DNA of 64,000 nucleotides, from assembly GCF_000227115.2 (NCBI RefSeq), contig NC_016486.1, positions 248,001 to 312,000 on the forward strand. The letters run 5' to 3'. Below, one piece after another: positions 1 through 11,813 of this stretch. Each line of letters starts with the position of its first letter. Positions within the stretch are counted from its first letter, which is position 1. The notes beneath the pieces were generated by a model. It did not search any database. It saw only the letters and a list, made by a program, of their open reading frames with translations, and was not told the DNA's origin. The position numbers and the translations under genes were made by a program. This DNA comes from Naumovozyma dairenensis CBS 421 (taxonomy: Eukaryota > Ascomycota > Saccharomycetes > Saccharomycetales > Saccharomycetaceae).

Positions 1-1
1 C

Positions 2-1279
2 AGTTACCATCTAGATGATGACCAGAATTGTCTATCTAAAAGCTCATTCATTAATCCATATTCCATGCATCATGACAGAAAAAACAATGCATTAACTACA
101 CACAATATTTTGAAGGACAACACCATTAATAACAGCACTTCTGCTGTAACCTCCATTAACAATATGACAAGAAATACAACAAATAATAAACGTGGAAGTC
201 AAATTCATCAATACGTTTGTCATCATTGTAACGCACAATTCAGAATAAAAGGTTACTTAACACGTCATTTAAAGAAACACGCTACAGAAAAGGCATATAC
301 TTGTCCATTCTTTAACACAGACTCACCTCCAGAATTAAGATGTCATAATTCAGGTGGTTTCAGTAGAAGAGATACATACAAGACTCATTTAAAATCAAGA
401 CATATCTTGTTTCCAAAAGGTGTAAGACCACAAGATAGAAATAAATCTGTTGGTCATTGTGCTCAATGTGGTGATTTCTTTGATAGTTGTGAAAATTGGG
501 TGGAAACGCATATAGAATCTGGGAAATGTAAGGCTTTGCCTAGTAATTATCGTAACGGAAAGATTCAAGATAATGCCACAACAACCAATAACAACAGCAT
601 TACCGCCGCTAATACTGCTGCTAGTGATACTAATACTGATACTTCCAAGCAAAATGCTGTTACAGTTGCAAAAGATCATTCGTCATTGCAGATAAAAAGA
701 TTTAGAAAGGATAATGATCGTGTATTTAAAAAAGCAACATCACACTCATCAGGCATAGCAGTTGGACAATACGTAACTGATCATTTAAATAATGATCTTA
801 TGGAAATACCGAATGGTGACAAATCTTTAACGACAAAACAGGAACCAGAAGATTCAGAACAGGAATCAGAATCAGAATCTTCGTATGAACAGAATGCTAG
901 GTCGTTAATGCAATCTTACCAATTATCAGCATTCTTTCCATCATTCTCCAAAGATACTACTACTACTACGACGACGACGACTAAGGTCGCTGCCCCTGCA
1001 ATAACGCCCACGATACGAGCAACTGGAGAGGAAACCAACGTTGTATACCCATTGGATGAAGAACAAATGCCGGAGCCTGAAGAGGAGCCAGAACGAGAAG
1101 GAATACGACCAATGGAAAAGAACTTGGCACTACAATCTTCAACCATTGACAAGATAATATTGGATGGATATTCAATGGATTCACCAAAAAAGATTAAGAT
1201 GATTAATGATAGAAATTTAAAAAATTTGAAAAAATATAGAACATTCTATTCAGATTTTGTCTCATCGCTTGGTAATTGA
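2..1279 (+). CDS. STP1/STP2: STP1/STP2-type C2H2 transcription factor, 5' end cut off by the window
   Basis: The frame is open from base 2 (425 residues visible) and has no stop before the window edge, so the ATG at 65 is internal and the N-terminus lies upstream. Bases 225-560 encode a finger array that is almost superimposable on yeast Stp1/Stp2: a classical C2H2 finger with YVCHHC...HLKKH, a second unit containing CPFF...LRCHNSGGFSRRDTYKTH, and a third with HCAQCGDFF. In S. cerevisiae Stp1/Stp2 are latent factors at the plasma membrane. The SPS amino-acid sensor has Ssy5 remove their N-terminal regulatory domain, after which they induce amino-acid permease genes. That regulatory domain is not in view. 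The C-terminal half is low complexity with an acidic stretch and a Thr run, then a conserved-looking tail (MDSPKKIKMINDRN). I cannot tell STP1 from STP2. In S. cerevisiae neither gene is next to CDC24, so a rearrangement breakpoint may lie between 1.3 and 2.3 kb. Confidence 0.88.
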   Translation, partial: SYHLDDDQNCLSKSSFINPYSMHHDRKNNALTTHNILKDNTINNSTSAVTSINNMTRNTTNNKRGSQIHQYVCHHCNAQFRIKGYLTRHLKKHATEKAYTCPFFNTDSPPELRCHNSGGFSRRDTYKTHLKSRHILFPKGVRPQDRNKSVGHCAQCGDFFDSCENWVETHIESGKCKALPSNYRNGKIQDNATTTNNNSITAANTAASDTNTDTSKQNAVTVAKDHSSLQIKRFRKDNDRVFKKATSHSSGIAVGQYVTDHLNNDLMEIPNGDKSLTTKQEPEDSEQESESESSYEQNARSLMQSYQLSAFFPSFSKDTTTTTTTTTKVAAPAITPTIRATGEETNVVYPLDEEQMPEPEEEPEREGIRPMEKNLALQSSTIDKIILDGYSMDSPKKIKMINDRNLKNLKKYRTFYSDFVSSLGN

Positions 1280-1327
1280 CCTTACGCGATGAATTTCTAT
1301 TTATAGCAACTATCTCGGACGTTATAT

Positions 1328-1930
1328 AATATTCAAAATATAATTTGTATAATTCTTAGCATCAATATTGCTGTCTCTAACAACTTCCAAATGGTCCCAA
1401 ACTTGAATTTTGTTATGTTGAGTAGTTGGACCATTAATCGATTCTTTAATATCTTTTAACCATTTATTGAAGATGAATTAGATAAAAGATATCATCGATG
1501 CTGTTAATTTTGATCCGTTTTTACAACAGGGAACGTCAACAACTAAAGCTAATGTTGATTTCGTTCTGAGCAATTAAGTATTCGTCCATTGAACACCTTA
1601 AAATCTCAATTCTTATCGTTGTATTCCAAGGTCAGTCCTATACAACGATGTGGAAATAACGTTAGAAATAGCGAAAAGAAATATAAACAAAGGTTTGAAC
1701 AAGCTATGGAAAAATTATAGCAAGTATTCCAAAATCAGAGAATGGAACAGTCGTAGTAGTAGTAGTAGTAGTAGTAGTAGAATCAAAACAACAAGAACAG
1801 TCAATGTCATGGGCAGAATACAGAGATAACGACAGCTGCGGCAGCAAAAAAAGAAGGGCGCTTTTAATGGAACCTTAGAGTTGAAGAAAACGAAACAAGG
1901 GAGACCAACACAACGGTAAATACCTATATG
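1328..1930. pseudogene. Decayed coding fragments between STP and CDC24
   Basis: No intact gene is present, but two stretches read like protein. On the minus strand from about 1475 down to a stop near 1328, about 48 codons give a plausible C-terminus (includes HNKIQVWDHLEVVRDS). On the plus strand from 1483 to about 1740, a second frame reads DPFLQQGTSTTKANVDFVLS, then a stop. After a frame change it continues as RPLNTLKSQFLSLYSK and a charged helix interrupted by TAG. A (TAG)n microsatellite at about 1753-1781 follows, then a basic KKTKQGRPTQR-like end near 1920. The multiple stops and frame changes indicate a relic rather than one sequencing error. I do not recognise the parent gene. Confidence 0.4.
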
Positions 1931-2369
1931 TTTTAATGATGAAAAATAAGTAAAATATAATAGACACTATAATAGTTTATAATAGTCGTCTCGAGAAACA
2001 TGTGACACACCCGGACACCGCACTGTGAACCGTGTACAACGATATTTCTCATATTGTAAAATCAACAAAATAAACAAACAACAACACAAAAAAGAATCTC
2101 TTATCAATTAATGAGTGAATGGATAAATGTATGTATGTATGTGTGATGAAATGGGTAAAAGCATACACATAAGATAGTTGGAAAAACAATTCTAAGCTTT
2201 ATTGAACTATATATTTCTCAAGGGAAAATAGCCTTTTCGTATTGAGTTATTATCCATCCAGCACGCCACAGTCGAATATATCCATTGATTTCACAGAACG
2301 AAGACAATCCTGCGGTAATACTATTCACTTTCGTAACTATAGAAATAAAGAGGGTCTTTGTATGGAGAA

Positions 2370-5329
2370 ATGGCAATCCCACCTTCTACTACTAAGAAAT
2401 CAAGTTCAACGTTCTCAATAAATGATAACGTCAGTAATAGACTTAGGAACATCAGTACCAGCAGCAATAGTAACAACAACAATACCGGTCCATCACATCA
2501 TGATTCAATGAATAATATTCGTGTAGTGAGTCAGAGTGTCATGAATTCCATTGTCACAGAAAAGGATTCCCTTTATTATATTTGTTTACAAGTAAAGAAA
2601 AGATTAGAACATTTACCTCAACTACAACCATATCTAAATTTAGCATATTCCTCGAGCGAATTATTAAGTGAAAGGCAATCGTTACAATTGTCTCAAAAGC
2701 AACAATTATATTCTACACATGATTCCTCCGTGATTGCAAATGTAATCAATAAAGAAAACGCTCATAGAAGTGTATCATCCATGGCGTCATATAATCGAGA
2801 TAGTCATGATGGGAAAACAATATCGAATGCAACTTTTAGATCAAGTTCTATATCAGCAAATAGTTTGGGTGGCAAAGATAATGATACTTTTTCATTGGAT
2901 GGAATTACCCATTTAAATTCTTCCTCAAATACAAATTCATTAATTCATACAGATTCAAATAACTATGATAATGCTAATGAAACAAATTTACTCACTTATG
3001 CTATGGGTATCTTACCAATATCAATGGACTGTGATCCTGTGACTCAACTATCACAATTATTTCAACAAGGATCTCCACTTTGTATCATCTTTAATGCTGT
3101 TAAACCACAATTCAAGTTACCAGTGGTATCATCAGATGACTTAAAAATTTGTAAAAAATCTATCTATGATTTCATACTTGGTTGTAAAAAACATTTCGCA
3201 TTTAATGATGAAGAATTATTTACCATATCTGACGTTTTCTCCAATTCAACAAATCATTTCATTAAAGTTATTGACGTAGTACAAACTTTATTAAATTCAT
3301 CAACTGATATTTTCCCCATGATACCTATGGAAAAATTAACATTACAAATGAGGGAAAAATATAATCCAACGCAAGCATTAATGAGTACTGATTATAATAA
3401 CATCATAAAGGAATTTGTCATTACTGAAAGAAAATATATTCATGACTTAGAAATCTTAGATGAATATAAACAACAATTATTAGATAGCAACCTAATAACA
3501 TCTGAAGAACTTTATATGCTATTCCCAAACCTGACTGAAGCAATTGATTTCCAAAGAAGATTTTTAATTTCATTGGAAATTAATTCCCTAGTGGATCCAT
3601 CAAAGCAAAGAATCGGTGCCCTTTTCATGCATTCTAAACATTTCTTCAAATTATATGAACCTTGGTCCATTGGTCAAAACGCTGCTATTGATTTTTTATC
3701 CAATACTTTAGATAAATTCCAAAACATGAATTTTGTCTTAAAAAATAAGTTGGAACTACAATCGTTCCTTTATAAGCCCGTTCAAAGACTTTGTAAATAT
3801 CCCTTGTTACTAAAGGAACTTTTGTCTGCATATAATAAACAACTCCAAAAAACCAATAATAATAACACGAATTCCTCATCTTCAACTTCGGTTTCAACTT
3901 CCTCCTCTTCTTCATCATCATCACCAACATCTTCATCTTCCGCAGTGAAGGAATTAGAAATCGCCCTGGATATCTCTAAAAAAATTGCTAAAAGTATTAA
4001 TGAAAATCAAAGAAGAACAGAAAACCATGAAGTTGTGAAAAAATTATATGGTAGAGTACTTAATTGGAAAGGTTATAGAATTGCAAAATTCGGTGAATTA
4101 TTATATTTTGATAAAGTTTTCATTTCAACAAATAATTCAAATGAACAAGAAAGAGGATTTGATGTATATTTGTTCGAAAAAATCATAATATTATTCTCCG
4201 AAGTTAACAATAACAATACAAATGCCCAAAATAGCATAACTTCTTCATCAAGTACTAAAAAATCATCATCTTTAATATTGAAAAAGAAAAATTCTACATC
4301 ATCATCTTCATCAACATCCATTTTAAATTCATCTTTACCATCAGCATCTTCCTTAGCATTAAATAATAGCACGTCTGCTAACAATAATAATAATAACAGT
4401 AGCAAACTTTCAAAAAGTCGTCATAACTCCTATGATTTTACAACATCTCTCATGAATTCATCCAATACTTCGTTACATAATAGTAATAATAATAATAACA
4501 AGAATTTTTCACATTCCAATTTCGCATTAAATGAACCAAAATTAGATCTGAGAGGACGTATAATGATAATGAATTTAAATGAAATCAAGCCATCAAAATC
4601 AAGATCTTTAAATATAACGTGGGAATCTATAAAGGAACAAGGAAATTTCTTATTAAAATTCAAAAATGAAGAAACGAGAGATAATTGGTGCTCATGCTTA
4701 CAATCATTAGTACGTCATATAAAGAGTGAATCATTTAGAAGTACAAATAGTGGAGATTTCTCATCATCATCAATCATTGGTACTCCATTACCGTCACCTA
4801 GTACCCATCGTAATAATAGTATTACACATAATAATAATACTACTAATAATAATAATAATACATCAAGAAGAAATACACGCAATAGTATATCTTCAATCAA
4901 TAGCTCACATTTGAAATATATTTCTGAAAATACCACGAGCAGTAATAGTATGGTTTCTCCTTCAGCGAATGCTCGCTGTTCATCCTCATCAATGCATCAA
5001 AAGAAAAGAGTATCTAATTTTGAAAATGAACATAAAACAATACTTGAGGATTCTTCTTATGAAAATTCAATACCTGATCATTCAATATTAATTAGAGTAT
5101 CATTCAACTCAGATTTCTATACAATTTTAATCAATTTAGATAAAGATGTCACATTCGTCATTGATTCGATAAAGAAAAATTGAATCATATGGGGCAAATT
5201 TCCAAAATTAAATATAAAGATGAAGATGGTGATTATGTCATCTTGGAATCAAATGAAGATTGGATCGTCGCAAAGGATATGCTGGTTGAAAACAATGAAA
5301 GAATTCTAAACGTTTGGGCATATATATAG
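2370..5329 (+). CDS. CDC24: Cdc24, guanine nucleotide exchange factor for Cdc42 (one frameshift near the 3' end)
   Basis: Cdc24 activates the GTPase Cdc42 to establish polarity for budding and mating. The N-terminal region contains the conserved MGILPISMDCDPVTQLSQLF block and a CH-like domain (KKSIYDFILGCKKHFAF). The DH exchange domain starts near residue 342 (IIKEFVITERKYIHDLEILD) and includes PVQRLCKYPLLLKELL, with an extra Ser/Asn insert around 3850-3945. The PH domain (about 4070-4730) is split by long Ser/Asn runs. The first frame stops at 5181-5183 after 937 codons. Immediately downstream, frame +2 continues as KIKYKDEDGDYVILE...NEDWIVAKDML to a TAG at 5327-5329. This is the conserved C-terminal PB1 domain that binds Bem1. 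One extra A in the A5 run at 5175-5179 would rejoin the frames. The frame is open upstream to a TTG at 2358, but the first ATG is 2370, matching the MAI start of the family. Confidence 0.95.
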
Positions 5330-5797
5330 TCCAGCGATTGTCTTTATATCGTCTACTTCTTTATATTCATGATTAATTAAACCACTTTTATATATGCTTT
5401 TTTATAGAATCAAGGAATAAAATCATCATCATTATTATCAAAAACGTGGTATTAATATTGTCTATAAGGGTATTATCGTAAAAACGATGAGAATTAAACT
5501 TATCAAACCACTAACTATATGTCATGCAAGCAACTGATAAAGAGAAGGTACAGGAACTATCAACTTTTAATGCATCATCAGAGCGTGCTTATTGCCTTGT
5601 ACGTTGTAATTACTAGTAGCGAACAAAGAAAAAACAGCTTTTTGTAACGAGGCATGGCAGTGATATACATTGAAATGACCTTTTAATATCTGAAATTTAC
5701 GTAAGACTAACTACTAATAATAACTATTTTCAATCTCAATTTGATATCAGTTTTATTGTTTGTTTTTTTGTTTTTCTCTCTTTCGTCTACTATGTAT
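5330..5797. other. CDC24-CLN3 convergent intergenic region
   Basis: This 468-bp AT-rich spacer lies between the 3' ends of two convergent genes. It should hold both terminators and poly(A) sites. I see no ORF, tRNA or repeat that I can support. Confidence 0.5.
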
Positions 5798-7708
5798 TTA
5801 CTTACTTGTATTATTTTGACTATATACACGTTTATAACCTTTGAAATCGTTCGCATCATTAAAAGCAACGTCCATTGATGATGAAGATCTCTTGCGATGA
5901 CCCTTCATGAATGGAATTGAACTACTTATACTTGCTCCTTTCAATTGTAATGATATTCTTCTATCATGATGGGAAATATGTCCATGTTTATCATTCATCA
6001 TCATTGCTGTGGGGAACTTCAACTTAGTATTATTCGTTGTCATAAATAATGAAGGCGTTGTTGGAGTTAATGGTTGTAAAGAAGATATATTTGATGGAGG
6101 ATACATGTGTGGGATCGTTAATGTTTGTCTTCTTAGCGGTGATGGAGCAATTGGGCATGGGGTTTCTGAAGGAATTGGATTGGAGTTCATTTTATTAGGT
6201 GATGACATTGGAGTTGGTGAAGATGCTGAAGAAAAACATGATGAGGACGTAGACGTGAACGATGACGATGACGCAAACGATGAGGAGGATGATATAGATG
6301 CAGCGATAGATTTCCTTCCATCATTACTAAATTTCCTTCCAATAAAGAAAGAAGAAGAATTTGACTCGTTGATTGGTATGTTGTTAATGCAAAAATCATC
6401 CATTGAAGGAGTTTGAATATTTATATCATTAAAATTGGTTAATGCCAATTGGAATTCTTGAGATTGATAGAATTCATCTAATTGTAATTGGTATTGATAT
6501 TTTTTTAAAGCTAGTAATATTTTATTACTTACCTTTAATCTAGTAAAAGCGGATGGATTTCTCTTGTGACCTTTACCTGCTTGACCTTGCTGTTGTTGCG
6601 GTGGTGATGTTTGATCTCCTAGATATTTGAATTTAAAGGTTGAAGGATATTGGTCTTCGTTTGTTATTAAATTCAAAAGAGACTTAGCGATGTCGTTATT
6701 GAATACTGAAGGATGATTATCAAGATCATTAAAATTTTCCCATTTATTTGAATCGTGATAATTTAGTGCCAAGATAATTAATTTGATTCCAGTTTGGGCA
6801 ATTGAATAATTATCATAATTAAATGATGAATTTTCATCAAATGCTATTAATTCACATAACATTAGTGTGCCTAGTTTAACTTCGTTGACATTTATACTTG
6901 ATTTCAAAGATTTAATTTCAGAAATCATTGTATTAGTGTTTGAAGACGATGCTGGATCCATATTATTTTCCATGAATAATAGAAGATCAATGAATGAATC
7001 AAAAGTAGGTGATGAGCATAGAGACCAATTTAGCGCTTTTAAAAGATGGAACTCCATCTTTTTAAATTGCGTTACTGAATATTGATTACAACATAGACTT
7101 TGTAAAACTTTTAACGTAGCGCAACGATTTTTAGCATCCCAAAATTTGGAACTTATCCAAAGAGCAGTTAAGGCCAATAGTTGATAGTCACAACTTTTAA
7201 TTATGTATTTAGATGCGTATCTATCTAAGATATCGAAAGCTAAAAATAAAGTGGATGCAGACAGATTTAATCTTGTATGACTATAAAAGATGAAATCGAA
7301 TATTAAGAATCTCATTTTAGAATTAATTTGAGGTTGAGTTTGAAAATTCAAGATATTAATCTTAAACTCTTGGAAATTTTTCAGATCTAATAAATGAGTT
7401 AAATGCTGAGGACCATATTCTATAATGGAAGAATGATGACATTGTAATTCACGTAATACTAAATTAGGAGTCTGCGACTTAATTGTGGCATTATTCCGTC
7501 TTATTTGAGAGAGCATCATCATATTAGGATAATTAGAAGTAGCATTAGCACTAGTTGTGAAGTTGTTTCCTCTGGAATTTGTAGCATGGTTATTAATATT
7601 ATTATTATTATTATTGTTGTTGTTGTTGTTGCTGTTGTTGCTATTGTTGCTGTTGTTGTTGTTGTTGTAACTGCCGATTTGTTCAGCTTGATGTGTCGTT
7701 GAATTCAT
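5798..7708 (-). CDS. CLN3: Cln3, G1 cyclin
   Basis: This 636-residue protein is the G1 cyclin that activates Cdc28 to trigger Start. The cyclin box is clear from about residue 130 (MRFLIFDFIFYSHTRLNLS, then YQLLALTALWISSKFWDAKN and LKVLQSLCCNQYS) and resembles yeast Cln3 closely. The N-terminus has an Asn-rich tract encoded at about 7590-7665. The C-terminal third is rich in Ser, Pro and Thr, as expected for the PEST degradation region. It ends with a basic cluster (KGHRKRSSSSMD...FKGYKR) matching the C-terminal nuclear-localisation region of Cln3. It is convergent with CDC24 and followed by CYC3 on the same strand, as in S. cerevisiae YAL041W-YAL040C-YAL039C. The ATG at 7706-7708 is unambiguous. 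Confidence 0.96.
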   Translation of the reverse strand: MNSTTHQAEQIGSYNNNNNSNNSNNSNNNNNNNNNNNINNHATNSRGNNFTTSANATSNYPNMMMLSQIRRNNATIKSQTPNLVLRELQCHHSSIIEYGPQHLTHLLDLKNFQEFKINILNFQTQPQINSKMRFLIFDFIFYSHTRLNLSASTLFLAFDILDRYASKYIIKSCDYQLLALTALWISSKFWDAKNRCATLKVLQSLCCNQYSVTQFKKMEFHLLKALNWSLCSSPTFDSFIDLLLFMENNMDPASSSNTNTMISEIKSLKSSINVNEVKLGTLMLCELIAFDENSSFNYDNYSIAQTGIKLIILALNYHDSNKWENFNDLDNHPSVFNNDIAKSLLNLITNEDQYPSTFKFKYLGDQTSPPQQQQGQAGKGHKRNPSAFTRLKVSNKILLALKKYQYQLQLDEFYQSQEFQLALTNFNDINIQTPSMDDFCINNIPINESNSSSFFIGRKFSNDGRKSIAASISSSSSFASSSSFTSTSSSCFSSASSPTPMSSPNKMNSNPIPSETPCPIAPSPLRRQTLTIPHMYPPSNISSLQPLTPTTPSLFMTTNNTKLKFPTAMMMNDKHGHISHHDRRISLQLKGASISSSIPFMKGHRKRSSSSMDVAFNDANDFKGYKRVYSQNNTSK

Positions 7709-10700
7709 AATAATATGTTAGAAAGTGAAAATGCCTTAGTATCTAAATGAGATGAGATGGGAAAAAAAATGGGGACATATGATGGAAAATGCAAATGTGA
7801 TATAAATATAAAATGGGTCGTTATTAAGAAGCAAACTCTTTAGCGAACGATATATGATATGATTAATATTATTAGTATTAGAACCAGTCTAAGAAAATAA
7901 TGTTAAAATGCAGGGTTTAATAGAAATAAATAAAAGGAATGGTGTTTTTTTTTTATTGCAACAACAACAATAATAATTGATTTTAATTGAGATAGAATGG
8001 TGATCTATTTGAACTCAATTGTGTCCTCAAGCCAATTTTTTAAATTCAATATTTTTTAAATTTCACAAGATTATTAAAACAAATATATTCAAATAAAGAA
8101 AACTATGAAATCAGCCTTATCATATTATTAAATAGATATATATAAATGAAAAAAATATATACCACTCGAAAAAAAACCAAATCAAATTGGAAAATCAAAG
8201 TTAGGTTATTTACAATGGAGTTCAATGACAGGTAATTTGACTGCATCAATTTAAGTGGACAATACTAAGCCTGTGGAAAGGAAAACCTTCAAAGTTAAGG
8301 TTGATAAAGCCACGAGGAATTGAAAGATAATAGACTTTTCAATGGTTCCCCTTTTTCCAAGGTACTGTAATTTGCACCTAGTATTGTGAGAATTGCTAAG
8401 AATTTACAGGCTGTTATCTTGATAACTATTCACCTCTAAGGTTTTCCCCAGGAGATGTTGTAACAGTTGTAGAAAGAATCAATACGTAACTAAGTAAAGC
8501 CCTAGAAAGGAAAGTTCTCTCTCTGTGAGAAAGTAATCAAACAAGTAGAGTGCGTACAGCAAATATTTTTCATAACAAACCTCGAAGTGATCAAGTAACA
8601 GGAACTCAAAAGAACTTTAATTTAGGTATTTTTACGACCTCATCAGCTTAGAGCTAAACTTTAGACGGACGACAGTGGCATTTTGCTGGGAGCCTTCCTC
8701 CCGTAGAAATACTGAAAATACAGCCTAGAAGGAAATGATCTCCGCCTAGGCTCCTTCCAGGCGGGTTGTTTAGTGGGAAATTTTGGTACGTACGCAGAGA
8801 GCCTACAATAAAGAGAAGTGAAGTGTAAGGAACTGTGAAAGAGGTTGTTAGTGATTCTGAGTGCGTTCGCACATATGTATGTCGACTTTGCTGAGCTGAA
8901 CTTTTCTACCACCTAAGCCCGTACCAGTCTTCTCCTATGCCGTGTCATTCAAAATTTCATACTTTTTTTGGAAAATTTCAAGGGGACATCCGTAGCCACC
9001 AGATAAAATTTACAAATTTTTCTGGAGCCCGAGGGCAACAGAAGAACCTCTTTACGTACTGCTCTAAAAAGTAATTTTCTTTGAACATTTTCTTTTGATA
9101 GCGAATTATTACCCAAAGGAGTAAACATTGTAGTTTTTTACCTTTTTTAGAAAAAACTCGGTTAGAAAGTTTAGCGGGTTGAAGAGCAACGAATCTGTAC
9201 GTAAGGAAGCTGTATTGGACAAGTATACATTATAGGTACAGTCTACCAGCTGTAAAGCCGATACTATTATAAATCATTTTTACTGCTTCTAGTAAAACAA
9301 GTTTGAAATGCTATGGCTGAAGGAAGTGTGGCACCATTCAATCTATTGAAAATACACATGTACGTACGATAACTGAGGCTTATTGTGGTATAAATGCCAA
9401 CATGAGATGATAAATTATATATGTACAATGAAGTGATATTATTGGTTTTCAATCATTAAACCCGAATCAACAAAGTATGAATTCAATTCACTGGTTAGCT
9501 ACTTTCTAATTGATTTACATAAGGTTAAGACGACCAGGTCATTACTTACGTATTGACCCTTTCATAAAAATAATCAACTATTTGTTGTACTCTTCTACTC
9601 ATCCTATCCTTAAATTTGCTCAGAGCTTGTCTATTATAAGAAACACTCGACTTTCATAACTTCATATAATGTGCAACTTAACTCTACGAATACTTCATTA
9701 TAGAGTACTATATTATGTTTATCGGAAGTAAACCGTCGCTGCTGCCAACTTGATATTCTTACTAATATGTTATAAATTATATTTTCCATAGGAAATTTTC
9801 AATCACTGAGTTAGATAACACAATTCAATCACCTCTTGGGCTACTACGCCTATACGGAAGATTGTTCAACTTCACCATCAGCTGGATTCGGAAATTCTTG
9901 AGGACATTGTTGAAACGCCAAGAAATTAATACGGGCTGGCAAATCCTTTTGTCCTCTGCGGCTCTTTCTTAAGAAATAAGAAATTTGTTAGTAAATAAGC
10001 TCAAAACCCTTTAACATCCCGTACGGAGGAATTTATTGCGGAGGTATTACCTGAAACGGTATTTTAAGCTTGGGAGAAATTCCGCGGCGGCGGGGGTTTC
10101 TTTCAGTCGAGTCGAGTTTAAGGCCAACGTTAAACTTCATTTGACACATGTCATTTATGATTATGATATTACCAATAATAATTGATGTTCGAATGAAAAC
10201 AATGACTCTACGAGATGGATTTTTTATAAAGTCCGTAGTTAAGCAAAATTTTGTGGCATCTTCTGCACGTTGTGTGCCTGTGAAGCTTGATGACGAATCG
10301 ATGAATATCGAACCTACAAGGCCAATAGACTACCGTACATGATAAATAAGTAGACTATAGAATATAGGGAGAAACATAGTCGTTCTAATTTGCCACTATT
10401 GTTTTTGCCGGCATAGGAAAATGTTTATTTTATTTTTCCCTTCAAACTAATATCATTAGTATGCACATACCTACTGTCCCACCAGGGTACTTTCTTTTGT
10501 TGGTTAGCTCTTGTTATATGAGTAAACTGCTATCGGTGGTATCTAGAAAAATATCAAGGACTAATCGGTATTGTTTATCCACTTTTAAGACTTGCAGACA
10601 CTCTATAAAGATATAGTTGTAGATCGGACCAACTCTCAAAATAGAGCATTGGTGTAGATGGTAAAAAATACACCCTCTTGTTGTTCAAAATGATTACACA

Positions 10701-10928
10701 TAATAAATTTCCTTCTTTTTTATTGGTCATTAGACTAAGCGTCCCTTCAAATCTTAACTCTTTTTGGTGTAGTTATGCTGGAGGTGATGAAAAAGAAATA
10801 CGTCCTTCTTGCTATGTTCATCTTTTACAGAAGAAACTGAAAAACGATATGTTATTCTAGTAACGTTATATATTTACATGTTCATGAAGAAGAAAAAGAA
10901 AGTTTAAGGGTTTCGTTTTAGGACGAAG
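7709..10928. other. Long CLN3-CYC3 intergenic region
   Basis: This 3.2-kb stretch is upstream of CLN3 and downstream of CYC3. Only short unsupported ORFs occur in it; those at about 8654-8912 overlap each other on one strand in different frames and resemble nothing I know. It should contain the CLN3 promoter and leader. The segments 8640-8900 and 9890-10130 are locally more GC-rich than their surroundings, but I cannot assign them. There is no tRNA and no obvious terminal repeats. Confidence 0.5.
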
Positions 10929-11813
10929 TTATTTAGATCTCTCTGATCCAAAGTACTTATCTAAAACAGGTCTCATTAAATGATTGAAACGATCTCTTGT
11001 ATTCTCGAAATTATCTAAGGCGGGTCTGACATCAATATTGAATGTAGGTAACCCATTTTCATCATCTGGCGCACCATAAAAATCTAAAACATAACGGATT
11101 CTCTTATAACCTGAAATTTCATTCCCTTCATCGTCCAAATAAGTTGAATTTGGATCACCTCTAAGAACAAACCAATCATGTCTATCAAAGGGGAGCTCAT
11201 TCGAATAATAAGAGGGGAAAATATTAGATAAAAAATGATGCCACCTTGCCCTGGGACTCAATTTATCTGGTCGTCCAGTAAATTTTAATAACTTAGGTTC
11301 AATGAGGGTTTCCTTGGTATGAGGTTGTTCCCATTTAAGAATTTCACCCCAAGAGCCTTCATTTAAAAGATTATGAACATAAACCATTGATTCTACGGCG
11401 TCTTCCGGTATCTCTTCGCCGGTGTTAGAATCAATCTTACCCTTCTTGATCATGGCGTTATACATTTGTTGTGGGGATGGATATTCCCAATATTCTTTTT
11501 TCTTTGTGCCTCTAGGTATCGTTGAAATCATACGTTCTGTAGGGAGCTCTATTGCTTGTTGATCATGCCTTTCAGAGGATAAATTGAATGGTATATTATT
11601 TAAAGGATTCAAATCTGATTGTTTCTTTTCACGCATTACAGGACATGCACTGACGGGCTCCTCTTTCCTTTCACGCATGACCGGACATGCACTAATGGAT
11701 TCTTCTTTCCTCTCATGCATTACAGGGCATTGTCCACTTATTGCGGTAGCGGATGAGGCTTTCCATAAGCTCTTATTTTGTTGTGTATTCGGATCTGCCC
11801 AAAACCAGCCCAT
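10929..11813 (-). CDS. CYC3: Cyc3, cytochrome c haem lyase (holocytochrome c synthase)
   Basis: The protein attaches haem covalently to apocytochrome c in the mitochondrial intermembrane space. It has 294 residues from the ATG at 11811-11813, which gives the family-typical MGWFWAD start; the frame is open 18 codons further upstream only from a TTG. The N-terminal region has three CPVM motifs (haem regulatory motifs, at GQCPVM, SACPVM and SACPVM) within a short repeat, then PLNNIPF. The catalytic domain shows EYWEYPSPQQMYNAMIKKGK, VHNLLNEGSW, LSPRARWHH, LPFDRHDWFVLRG and YVLDFYGAPDDENGLPTF, matching yeast Cyc3 block by block. It is divergent from CDC19, as in S. cerevisiae YAL039C/YAL038W. Confidence 0.96.
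   Translation of the reverse strand: MGWFWADPNTQQNKSLWKASSATAISGQCPVMHERKEESISACPVMRERKEEPVSACPVMREKKQSDLNPLNNIPFNLSSERHDQQAIELPTERMISTIPRGTKKKEYWEYPSPQQMYNAMIKKGKIDSNTGEEIPEDAVESMVYVHNLLNEGSWGEILKWEQPHTKETLIEPKLLKFTGRPDKLSPRARWHHFLSNIFPSYYSNELPFDRHDWFVLRGDPNSTYLDDEGNEISGYKRIRYVLDFYGAPDDENGLPTFNIDVRPALDNFENTRDRFNHLMRPVLDKYFGSERSK

Noticed and set aside
4073..4936. Several minus-strand Leu-rich frames within CDC24
   Set aside because: They are complements of Ser/Asn repeat codons in a confirmed gene; the hydrophobicity is an artefact.
6009..6416. 135-codon plus-strand frame inside CLN3
   Set aside because: It is the antisense of the low-complexity Ser/Asn-rich tail of CLN3; its Asp/Val-rich composition comes from complementing Ser codons.
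8654..8912. Two overlapping minus-strand frames (72 and 83 codons)
   Set aside because: They overlap each other in different frames, resemble nothing and sit in the CLN3 upstream region.
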